10,211 nt of DNA from a bacterium. Its GTDB lineage: Bacteria > Oederibacteriota > Muellerivitia > Muellerivitales > Muellerivitaceae. Below, one piece after another: positions 1-6,234 of this stretch (its first letter is position 1; each line of letters begins with the position of its first letter). The position numbers and the translations under genes are program-made. Location: assembly GCA_025980505.1 (NCBI GenBank), contig JAICXI010000028.1, forward strand, positions 1 through 10,211, in the 5' to 3' direction. Under the pieces are notes generated by a model. That model was not told the DNA's origin, did no database searches, and saw nothing but the letters and a program-made list of their open reading frames with translations.

Positions 1-245
1 CTCCACGGTGGGGTGAGATCCGCCATCCACCGCGCTACGAGAAAAGGTTCCGCCTCCTGGTCCTGGGCGGCCTTCCCAAGGAAGACCCGGAAACCGAGGA
101 GCTCTTCCAAACCGTGGTCCGGCGCAACGCCCTGCACTTGGCCTGCACCAGCTTCGCCTCGGCCTTCATTTACGATTACATGACCCCCAAGCAGATCGAC
201 CAGCGGGTCAAGAACCTGGCGGGTAAAGCGGAGTCCCTGGCATGA
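1..245 (+). CDS. 3' end of an unidentified protein, possibly flavodoxin-fold (5' truncated)
   Basis: The reading frame is open from base 3 to a TGA at 243-245 and gives about 80 C-terminal residues; the start lies left of the window. A hydrophobic strand (RFRLLVLGGLP) is followed by an amphipathic helix (PETEELFQTVVRRNALHL) and a short C-terminal helix. This would fit the last strand and helices of a flavodoxin-like fold, but I see no diagnostic motif. The stop overlaps the ATG of the next gene (ATGA at 242-245), so the two are very probably co-transcribed and translationally coupled. The neighbour is a clearer flavodoxin-like oxidoreductase, and tandem pairs of such genes are common, which is the main reason for the tentative assignment. 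That the frame is coding is well supported; its function is not. Confidence 0.6.
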   Translation, partial: PRWGEIRHPPRYEKRFRLLVLGGLPKEDPETEELFQTVVRRNALHLACTSFASAFIYDYMTPKQIDQRVKNLAGKAESLA

Positions 246-976
246 GCGCCCCCCGGCAGGCCCTCCTGGTCATCGCCAGCCCCAAGGCCCACCAAAGCGT
301 GAGCCATTCCCTGGCAACCCACCTCGCCGCGCAATTGGCCGGGCGGTCGGTGGCGGTCCAACTGGCCTATGCCTCTTCCCCCAAGCGCTCCGCGGCCTCC
401 ATCGTGTACCTGCACCACCTGCTGGACGAGGCCGACCTCCTGGTTTTCGTGTTTCCCCTGTACCTGGACCAACCGCCGGCCGCGCTGGTGAAACTGCTGG
501 AAGATTACGCCTGGCACCGCCGGGACCGGTCCTTCAACCGGTCCCAATCAATGACGGCCATCGTGAATTCACGGTTGCCCGAGGCCCACCACAGCGACAC
601 CGCCGTCGCCATCCTGAAGCGCTTCGCCGAAATGGAAGGCCTGCAATGGCGGGGGGGCATGGCCTTGGGGGGGAGCCGCGCCCTGCGTGCGGGCCGGCCC
701 CTGGCCGCCTCCGGCTTCGCCGCCCGGCACGCGGTGAAGGCGCTGGCGAAAGCCGCCGCCGCGCTTTCCAACGGCCTTCCCATCCCCCAAAGGGCCGTCC
801 AAATCATGCGAAAGCCGGCCCTTCCGGTGCGGCTTTACACCTGGGCGGTCAACCGGCTCTTCCAAAAGAAGGCGCGGAAGGCGGGGACCCTTCACCGGAT
901 CCAGGCCACTCCTTACGACATTGCCGCCGGCGGTTCCCTGGGAAAAGAAGGCTCCCCAACCCGCCCAACCCCTTGA
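242..976 (+). CDS. Flavodoxin-like NAD(P)H-dependent oxidoreductase
   Basis: This is a 244-residue predicted cytoplasmic protein of the flavodoxin/NAD(P)H-dependent FMN reductase superfamily. Seen in the sequence: a first beta strand and phosphate-binding loop at residues 7-21 (LLVIASPKAHQSVS); a flavin-ring loop at 62-90 (DEADLLVFVFPLY, then DQPPAALVKLLE); and a second conserved block at about 109-145 (RLPEAHHSDTAVAILKRFAEM, then a GG-ALGG turn). The basic C-terminal region (LYTWAVNRLFQKKARKAG, about 198-215) resembles the tail of this family. The last 15 or so residues (GKEGSPTRPTP) look disordered. The ATG at 242 overlaps the upstream stop and has GGAG at 230-233, eight bases before it. 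The electron donor, flavin and substrate are not evident. Two G7 runs (651-657 and 667-673) lie inside the gene but the frame continues intact past them. Its relation to the downstream complex is unknown, since a separate promoter intervenes. Confidence 0.8.
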   Translation: MSAPRQALLVIASPKAHQSVSHSLATHLAAQLAGRSVAVQLAYASSPKRSAASIVYLHHLLDEADLLVFVFPLYLDQPPAALVKLLEDYAWHRRDRSFNRSQSMTAIVNSRLPEAHHSDTAVAILKRFAEMEGLQWRGGMALGGSRALRAGRPLAASGFAARHAVKALAKAAAALSNGLPIPQRAVQIMRKPALPVRLYTWAVNRLFQKKARKAGTLHRIQATPYDIAAGGSLGKEGSPTRPTP

Positions 977-1045
977 AAAGACCCGGTTCCGAGGCTTTTT
1001 TGCCGGAAATGTTTTTGGCCCGCCCTCCAATATGATCCCGCGCCC

Positions 1046-1075
1046 TTGACAAGATTTAATTAGCATTTCTAATAT
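1046..1075 (+). promoter_or_regulatory. Sigma70-type promoter of the arsR-family gene
   Basis: A perfect -35 hexamer TTGACA lies at 1046-1051. TAATAT at 1070-1075 matches the -10 consensus at four of six positions, with an 18-base spacer. The region is strikingly AT-rich against its GC-rich surroundings and ends about 35 bases before the ATG at 1111. I see no similarly good promoter between 1444 and 2246, so this may also drive the EIIA and membrane-complex genes downstream. That last point is inference. Confidence 0.7.
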
Positions 1076-1096
1076 ATGAAATAATTTTCATATATT
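1071..1096. promoter_or_regulatory. Inverted-repeat operator, probable ArsR-type binding site
   Basis: The arms AATATATGAAA (1071-1081) and TTTCATATATT (1086-1096) are exact reverse complements of 11 bases, separated by TAAT. The left arm overlaps the -10 element and the right arm ends 14 bases before the ATG of the ArsR-type gene. AT-rich interrupted dyads over the -10 or start site are the usual operators of ArsR/SmtB dimers. Autorepression is therefore the simplest reading. A role for the dyad as an RNA hairpin is less likely, because the stem is AT-only apart from one pair. Confidence 0.75.
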
Positions 1097-1110
1097 CATG
1101 AAAGAGACCC

Positions 1111-1443
1111 ATGATCGATTCCTCCTTCGTTTTCAAGATCAAAGCCGACTTCCTGAAAGCCCTGTCCCACCCGGGCCGGCTCAAAATCATCGAGCACTTG
1201 AAACACGGGGAAAAATCCGTGAATGAAATCGGCAAGGCCCTGGAAATGGAGCAGTCCAGCCTTTCCAAGCACTTGGCCGTCCTCAAGCAGGCGGGCATCC
1301 TCCACTCCCGCCAGCAAAAGGTCACCGTGTACTACTCGGTGCGGGACAAGGGGATCTACGACGTCTTGAAGCCCGTGTCCCTCTTCCTAAAAAAAAAGCT
1401 TAAAGAGAGTCAGGAAGTGCTCGAACAGTTGGGCCGGGAATGA
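1111..1443 (+). CDS. ArsR/SmtB-family transcriptional repressor, cysteine-free
   Basis: This 110-residue winged-helix protein has the usual length of the ArsR/SmtB family. The opening helix contains ADFLKALSHPGRLKIIEHL (12-30), typical of the family. The DNA-binding helix-turn-helix spans about 33-63, with recognition helix MEQSSLSKHLAVLKQAGI (46-63). The wing is at about 65-77 (HSRQQKVTVYYSV). The C-terminal helix (about 82-107) would form the dimer interface. There is no cysteine anywhere, so the classic alpha3 metal-thiolate site and the dithiol redox switch of BigR/SqrR-type members are absent and the inducer cannot be guessed. The ATG at 1111 has only a weak Shine-Dalgarno (GAGA, about 1103-1106). 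A perfect dyad over its promoter suggests autoregulation. An A9 run (1389-1397) near the 3' end encodes LKKKL. Confidence 0.9.
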   Translation: MIDSSFVFKIKADFLKALSHPGRLKIIEHLKHGEKSVNEIGKALEMEQSSLSKHLAVLKQAGILHSRQQKVTVYYSVRDKGIYDVLKPVSLFLKKKLKESQEVLEQLGRE

Positions 1444-1538
1444 CGAAGGAAAGGCCCCTGGGCGGCCGCCCTATCGAAAAGGATGGCCGCCGTTCATCCC
1501 GTGCTTTTTAAAAAGGTTTTCATCCAAGGATAAAAACG
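1444..1538 (+). other. Intergenic region with two perfect palindromes
   Basis: This 95-base gap lies between the ArsR-type and HTH-EIIA genes. It contains a GC-only palindrome GGGCGGCCGCCC (1460-1471) whose core can also pair with GGCCGCC at 1485-1491, and an AT palindrome CTTTTTAAAAAG (1504-1515). AAGGA at 1526-1530 serves the EIIA gene. The GC stem is not followed directly by a T-run, so a classical terminator is not convincing, and no good -35/-10 pair is visible. The palindromes could be a protein-binding site or an mRNA-processing hairpin. Confidence 0.4.
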
Positions 1539-2249
1539 ATGCATTGGACGGTAAAAGAAGCCTCGGAATTCCTGCAGGTCCCCGAAGAAACCATTTATGA
1601 CTGGATCCGGGAAAGGGCCCTGCCGGCCAACCGGTTCAACGGCCGGTACCATTTCAACCGCTTGAAATTGATCGATTGGGCCCAGGAAAACCGGGTTCCT
1701 TTCCTGGTCCAAAACGGGGTCAACCTCCCGTCCCTCAGCGGGGCCTTGAAAGCCGGCGGCATCCACGAAAACGTCCCGGGCGGGGATAAACCGGTGATCT
1801 TCAAGAATCTGGTGGACGCGTTGAAAATCCCTTCGGCGGAGGACCGGGAACTCCTCTGCCAAATGATGCTCTCCCGCGAGAGGGAGGGGTCCACCGAATT
1901 GGGAAACGGAATCGCCCTTCCCCACGCCAGGCACCCCGTCCTCCTGCAGGTCCCCGAACCCCTGGTTTCCCTTGCCTATCTGAAAACACCCATCACGTTC
2001 GGGAGACCGGACAATCCACCCGTCTTCGTGCTTTTCCTCATCCTGTCCCCCAGTATCCGGATGCATTTGCACTTGCTGGAAAGGTTGGGGTTCGCCTTGC
2101 ACGACAAGGAATTTTCCGGCTTGGTCCTGGCCCATGCGTCCTCCTCGGAAATCATGTCCCGGCTTGAATTCTTGGAAAAGGATTTTCAGCGGAAAAAAGG
2201 ACCCCCTCCGGCGCCGCCCGCCGGGCAAGGAAAGGAAAGCCTTCGATGA
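1539..2249 (+). CDS. HTH (excisionase-like) fused to PTS EIIA (PtsN-like) domain
   Basis: This is a 236-residue soluble protein with two domains. Residues 1-50 are an excisionase/MerR-like helix-turn-helix (WTVKEASEFLQVPEETIYDWI, then ALPANRF-GRYHFNR). Residues about 70-216 match PTS EIIA of the fructose/mannitol/nitrogen type, with the phospho-acceptor histidine at 129 in GNGIALPHAR, preceded by the usual LSREREGSTELG. Family knowledge: such EIIA domains take a phosphate from HPr or NPr and act as regulators when no EIIB/EIIC is nearby, and none is seen here. The fusion therefore looks like a phosphorylation-sensing DNA-binding protein. The ATG at 1539 has AAGGA at 1526-1530. The last 20 residues are Pro/Gly-rich and overlap the start of the first pump gene (ATGA, 2246-2249), which ties it to the complex. 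The target promoter is unknown. Confidence 0.85.
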   Translation: MHWTVKEASEFLQVPEETIYDWIRERALPANRFNGRYHFNRLKLIDWAQENRVPFLVQNGVNLPSLSGALKAGGIHENVPGGDKPVIFKNLVDALKIPSAEDRELLCQMMLSREREGSTELGNGIALPHARHPVLLQVPEPLVSLAYLKTPITFGRPDNPPVFVLFLILSPSIRMHLHLLERLGFALHDKEFSGLVLAHASSSEIMSRLEFLEKDFQRKKGPPPAPPAGQGKESLR

Positions 2250-4246
2250 CGGGTCTTCTTTTAATTTGCCTGGGGATCACCGGCCTGGGTCTCAGCGGGT
2301 TCCCTGCTCTGCTTTTTAACCGCCATTCCAACACCGGCCAAGGTTTTTCCCTCGGCTTGACACTCCTTTCCTCGGCTTGCGGGATCCTGGGCTTGGCGGC
2401 CTGGTGGAAAGGGGGGACGGCCGTTTCGGTGGAAATCCCCTGGCAAATCCCCGGCGGTTCCCTGGCCCTCGGGCTCGACGGCCTCTCGGCTTTCTTCCTC
2501 ATCCCCCTATTCCTCGTTTCCGCCTTGGGGGCCCTCTTCGGCATGGAATATTGGAAACAATCCGACAACCCCGACAGCGGCCGGTATGTGGGGATCTTTT
2601 ACGGTCTGCTTTCCGCCGGCATGGGATTGCTGCTTTTGGCGAGGAACAGCGTCCTTTTCCTCCTGGGTTGGGAAACCATGGCGGTGGCGGCTTATTTCCT
2701 GATCGTCGTGGAAGGGGGGCAAAAAAACGTCCGGCAAGCCGGATGGATCTATTGGGTTTCCACCCACTTCGGCGTATTAGCCTTGATGGTGTTATTCCTG
2801 GTGATGCAGGGCCTGCTGGGGACTTTCGATTGGTCGGTGCTGCCCCTGGACCCGGCGAAGGACGTGCGGTGCTCCATCCTTTTCTTATTGGCCCTGGTCG
2901 GGTTTGGGTTCAAGGCCGGCATCATGCCTTTCCACTTTTGGCTTCCGAAGGCCCATTCCAGCGCCCCCAGCCATGTTTCCGGTCTCATGTCCGGCGTCAT
3001 GTTGAAAATGGGGGTTTACGGGATCCTCCGGATCCTGGGGTATTTTTCCCAGCCCCCTTCCTGGTGGGGAATCCTGGTGCTGGCCATGGGCATCAGCTCG
3101 GGTGTATTGGGAATCATCCTGGCTTCCGGTGAAAGCGATTTGAAGCGAATGCTGGCCTTCAGCAGCATCGAGAATATCGGGATCATCTTCATGGGAATGG
3201 GCCTGGCTTTGATAGGCCGCTCCACGGGTAACGACCTGCTTCTGCGGTTGGGGATGATGGCGGCGCTCTTCCATGTCCTGAACCACAGCTTGTTTAAGAC
3301 CGCCCTTTTTTACTGCTCGGGCTCCATCCTGCACTCCACCCATACCCGCCGGATGGACTGGCTGGGCGGATTGATCCCTTTCCTTCCCCTGACCGGGGGA
3401 GCCTTCGTCCTGGCGGCTTGCGCGGCCTGCGGCCTCCCCCCCTTGAACGGGTTCATCGGCGAATGGATCCTTTACCAGGGATTTTTCCACCTGTCGACCG
3501 GCGGCTCCTTTTTTTCCGCCTTCCTGGGCACGCTGGCCATCGGGGGGTTGGCGCTGATCGGTTCCTTGAGCGTGGTTTCTTTCGTGAGGTCCTTTGGAAC
3601 CATCTTCCTGGGTTCGCCGAGGTTTTCCTTCGGGCTCCATGGGAAGGAAAAGAAAGGGTTTATGGCGGCTTCCCTGGGCCTGCTGCTGGCGGCGTGCCTG
3701 GGGCTGGGGTTTTTTCCGGGACGGATTCTTTTTGCCGTGGGAAAAGCCGTGGAGTCCGCTCCAACGGGGCTTCCGCCCGCTCCCCTCGACGGCCTGGTTC
3801 CCTTCGGGCTCATCGCCTCGCTGAACCTGGCCTTGTTCGTCGTTTTGGGGTTGGGGATAGGATGGATTCTTCTCCGGAAAAGAAATACAGCCGGGGAATC
3901 GCCGCGCCCGGAGACCTGGAGCTGCGGGTATGCCGATCCCTCCTCCCCCCGGCTTCAATATACGGCTTCCTCCTTCGGGGAAATCCTCTCGAAAACCTAC
4001 CATTGGGTGCTTCCCTTCCGGTTCCACCGGCCCGTCTTGGGCGGGCCCTTCCCGCGGAAGTCCGGGTTTGCCACCATCACCTATGACCGGATCCTGGGCG
4101 GGATCCTCATCCCCTCCTTCCGGTCCTTCGGCGACAAGGTTTCGGTGCTCTTGAAGATCCAACAGGGCCGGACGTCGATCTATCTTCTTTACATCGTGAT
4201 CGCCTTCCTGGCCGCCCTTTGTTGGGGAAGCTGGAGCCTTCCATGA
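2246..4246 (+). CDS. hyfB: Proton-conducting antiporter-like membrane subunit, HyfB/NuoL type (first copy)
   Basis: This is a 666-residue, highly hydrophobic polytopic membrane protein of the complex I NuoL/Mrp antiporter family. Its length is close to E. coli HyfB (about 670). It would form one of the ion-translocating modules. Ion-path residues visible: Glu143 in GWE, Lys223 in GFKAG at the broken helix, His237 and His243 around APSHVS, Lys254 in VMLKMGVYG, and Lys351 in NHSLFKTALF. The HyfB/HycC-type tail carries an ETWSCGY motif (556-562), then an amphipathic stretch and a last membrane helix (about 643-660), comparable to the NuoL arm and its anchor. The ATG at 2246 overlaps the EIIA stop and has AAGGAAAGG at about 2228-2236. 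It is clearly paralogous to the next gene. Proton versus sodium specificity cannot be read from the sequence. Confidence 0.92.
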   Translation: MTGLLLICLGITGLGLSGFPALLFNRHSNTGQGFSLGLTLLSSACGILGLAAWWKGGTAVSVEIPWQIPGGSLALGLDGLSAFFLIPLFLVSALGALFGMEYWKQSDNPDSGRYVGIFYGLLSAGMGLLLLARNSVLFLLGWETMAVAAYFLIVVEGGQKNVRQAGWIYWVSTHFGVLALMVLFLVMQGLLGTFDWSVLPLDPAKDVRCSILFLLALVGFGFKAGIMPFHFWLPKAHSSAPSHVSGLMSGVMLKMGVYGILRILGYFSQPPSWWGILVLAMGISSGVLGIILASGESDLKRMLAFSSIENIGIIFMGMGLALIGRSTGNDLLLRLGMMAALFHVLNHSLFKTALFYCSGSILHSTHTRRMDWLGGLIPFLPLTGGAFVLAACAACGLPPLNGFIGEWILYQGFFHLSTGGSFFSAFLGTLAIGGLALIGSLSVVSFVRSFGTIFLGSPRFSFGLHGKEKKGFMAASLGLLLAACLGLGFFPGRILFAVGKAVESAPTGLPPAPLDGLVPFGLIASLNLALFVVLGLGIGWILLRKRNTAGESPRPETWSCGYADPSSPRLQYTASSFGEILSKTYHWVLPFRFHRPVLGGPFPRKSGFATITYDRILGGILIPSFRSFGDKVSVLLKIQQGRTSIYLLYIVIAFLAALCWGSWSLP

Positions 4247-6225
4247 GCCATTGCTTGTTTTTAACCTCCGTGGGACTGGTGGCTTTCAGCGGCGTTCCCG
4301 GCCTGTTTTTCAACCGCCGGTCGATGTGGGGCCAATTCATTTCCATTCTCTTTTTTTGCGCCGGCTCCCTGGCCGGCCTGGCGGCGGTTTTGCAGTCCTT
4401 CCTCCAGGGAGCGGCCGAAGAGTGGGCCCTGCCCCTCTCGGTTTGCGGCGGAAACGTCTCCTTCCGCGTCGATCCTCTCGCCTCCATCTTCCTGGCCGGC
4501 ATATTCCTCGTTTCCGCCATGGGCTCCCTCTTCGGGCTGGAGTATTGGAGGCAGACCCGCCATCCTGAAAGCGGCCGGAAGCTGCGGTTCTTTTACGGCT
4601 TTTTAACCGCCGGAATGGCCCTGGTGGTGGCCGCCCACGATTCCCTGTTCTTCCTCTTTTCCTGGGAGGTCATGGCCCTCTCGGCGTTCTTCCTGGTCAG
4701 CACCGAGGACGAGAAGAAGGAGACCCGCCAGGCGGGATGGGTTTATTTCGTGGCCACCCATTTCAGCACCCTTTTCCTTTTCCTTTTTTTCGCCTTGCTT
4801 CGCCAGGCGAGGGGCTCCTTCGAGCTTGTCCCCTTTCAAGCGGGGGAGCTGCCCGCGCCCGAGGCGGACGGTCTTTTCCTGCTGGCCCTCCTGGCGTTCG
4901 GTTTGAAGGCCGGCTTGTTCCCCCTCCACGTCTGGCTTCCCGCCGCCCACGCCAACGCCCCCAGCCATGTTTCGGCCGTGCTTTCGGGAGTGTTGCTGAA
5001 GGTGGGCGTCTATGGCTTGATGCGGGCCTGCTGGCTGTTCCCCCATCCGCCGGACTGGTGGGGCTCCCTTTTAATCGGCATGGGCCTGGTTTCCTGCGTG
5101 CTGGGGGTGGCTTTCGCCCTGGGGCAGCACGATTTGAAGAGGCTCCTGGCTTACCACAGCGTCGAGAACATCGGGATCATCTTTCTGGGCTTGGGGCTGG
5201 CCCTTTGGGGAAGGTCGCAGGCCAGGCCTGAACTGGTTTTACTGGGCCTTTCCGGGGCTTTGCTGCACGTCTGGAACCACGGCTTGTTTAAATCCCTGCT
5301 TTTCCTCGCCGCGGGTTCGGTGATCCATTCCACCCATACGCGGGAAATCGACCAAATGGGCGGGCTGGGAAAAAAGATGCCCCGGACGGCCCTGCTTTTC
5401 CTGGTGGGCGCGGCGGCCATTTGCGGGCTTCCGCCCTTGAACGGTTTTATCAGCGAGTTCCTTATTTACATCGGGTTTTTCAAGGCCTTGAACCTGCCCG
5501 GTCTCGGGGGCAATTGGGGTTTATGGATGGGCGCGCCCGCCTTGGCCTTGACCGGGGGTTTGGCCGTGGCTTGCTTCACGAAGGTTTACGGCGTGGTTTT
5601 TTTGGGCGAGCCCCGGACCGCCGCCGCCGCCAACGCCAAGGAGGGGGGAAAGGCGGTTTTGCTTCCCCTGTTGCTGCTGGGCTCCCTTTGTTTCTGGATC
5701 GGATTGTTTCCCCAAACGGTGGCGCCTTTTTTGGAGGCCGCGTCGAAGTCCTGGGCGCCCCCCGGGACGGCTCCCGGCCCTTCGTTGTCGGGATTGGCCC
5801 CCTTCGGCCTTTTTTCCGCCGTCGGGTTATCCCTGTTGTCGCTTTTTTTCATCGGAAAAAACGGCCTGGACCGCCGGTTCAAGTCCCGGAAGGCGCCTTC
5901 CCCGGTTTTAACCTGGGATTGCGGCTACCTCCGGCCGTCCCCCTCCATGCAATACAGCGCCTCTTCCTACGCCCAAACGCTGGTGGATTTTTTCAAGTGG
6001 GCTTTGGTCCCCCAAAAGAACCCGGTTCGCCTGAAGGAAACTTTTCCAAAACCCGTTTCGTTCCACAGCCGCGTGCCGGAAACCGTCCTGGAGCGGGTCT
6101 TTTTGCCGGTGGTCAAGGGGTTGCAGTGGGTTTTCCAATGGTCCCGGTACCTCCAGGTCGGTTACCTGCAGGCCTATGTGGCTTACATTTTCCTCACCCT
6201 GGTTTTTTTCATTCTTTGGAGGTAG
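4243..6225 (+). CDS. hyfB: Proton-conducting antiporter-like membrane subunit, HyfB/NuoL type (second copy)
   Basis: This is a 660-residue paralogue of the preceding protein with the same architecture. Ion-path residues: Glu142 in SWE, Lys222 in GLKAG, His236 and His242 around APSHVS, Lys253 in VLLKVGVYG, and Lys350 in NHGLFKSLLF. The tail carries TWDCGY (557-562) and ends in a final membrane helix (about 640-658), so both copies keep the arm-type C-terminus. I chose the ATG at 4243, which overlaps the previous stop (ATGA) and follows GGAG at 4233-4236; a TTG at 4219 in the same frame would add eight residues but looks less likely. In the E. coli hyf operon the second large antiporter-like subunit is the shorter HyfD (about 480 residues), placed after hyfC. 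Here a full-length HyfB-like copy sits before the hyfC-like gene. Confidence 0.92.
   Translation: MSHCLFLTSVGLVAFSGVPGLFFNRRSMWGQFISILFFCAGSLAGLAAVLQSFLQGAAEEWALPLSVCGGNVSFRVDPLASIFLAGIFLVSAMGSLFGLEYWRQTRHPESGRKLRFFYGFLTAGMALVVAAHDSLFFLFSWEVMALSAFFLVSTEDEKKETRQAGWVYFVATHFSTLFLFLFFALLRQARGSFELVPFQAGELPAPEADGLFLLALLAFGLKAGLFPLHVWLPAAHANAPSHVSAVLSGVLLKVGVYGLMRACWLFPHPPDWWGSLLIGMGLVSCVLGVAFALGQHDLKRLLAYHSVENIGIIFLGLGLALWGRSQARPELVLLGLSGALLHVWNHGLFKSLLFLAAGSVIHSTHTREIDQMGGLGKKMPRTALLFLVGAAAICGLPPLNGFISEFLIYIGFFKALNLPGLGGNWGLWMGAPALALTGGLAVACFTKVYGVVFLGEPRTAAAANAKEGGKAVLLPLLLLGSLCFWIGLFPQTVAPFLEAASKSWAPPGTAPGPSLSGLAPFGLFSAVGLSLLSLFFIGKNGLDRRFKSRKAPSPVLTWDCGYLRPSPSMQYSASSYAQTLVDFFKWALVPQKNPVRLKETFPKPVSFHSRVPETVLERVFLPVVKGLQWVFQWSRYLQVGYLQAYVAYIFLTLVFFILWR
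6218..6222 (+). promoter_or_regulatory. Ribosome binding site GGAGG before the HyfC-like gene
   Basis: GGAGG at 6218-6222 lies just before the stop codon of the preceding gene. It is 9 bases from a TTG at 6232 and 12 from the ATG at 6235. A second, weaker AGGA at 6224-6227 is 7 bases from the ATG. The start is therefore ambiguous by one codon. I prefer ATG at 6235. Confidence 0.55.
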
Positions 6226-6234
6226 GAACCCTTG

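Noticed and set aside
977..1045. Possible terminator after the flavodoxin-like gene
   Set aside because: There are T-runs near 997-1002 and 1012-1016, but only a five-base stem (TTCCG/CGGAA) surrounds the first and the T-run falls in the loop.
1460..1515. Possible rho-independent terminator after the ArsR-type gene
   Set aside because: The GC-rich stem (1461-1467 with 1485-1491) has a 17-base loop, and the T-run starts 13 bases after the stem instead of directly behind it.
1494..2228. Minus-strand open frame (244 codons) opposite the HTH-EIIA gene
   Set aside because: The product is Gln/Gly/Pro-rich without domains, while the opposite strand encodes a clear two-domain protein.
2885..4162. 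Long open frame on the minus strand (425 codons)
   Set aside because: It is antisense to the first HyfB-like gene, low in complexity, and has no domain signature. The + strand gene is unmistakable.
4219..4242. TTG start at 4219 for the second HyfB-like gene
   Set aside because: The ATG at 4243 overlaps the previous stop in the ATGA pattern seen at other junctions, has GGAG at a workable distance, and begins directly at the first membrane helix.
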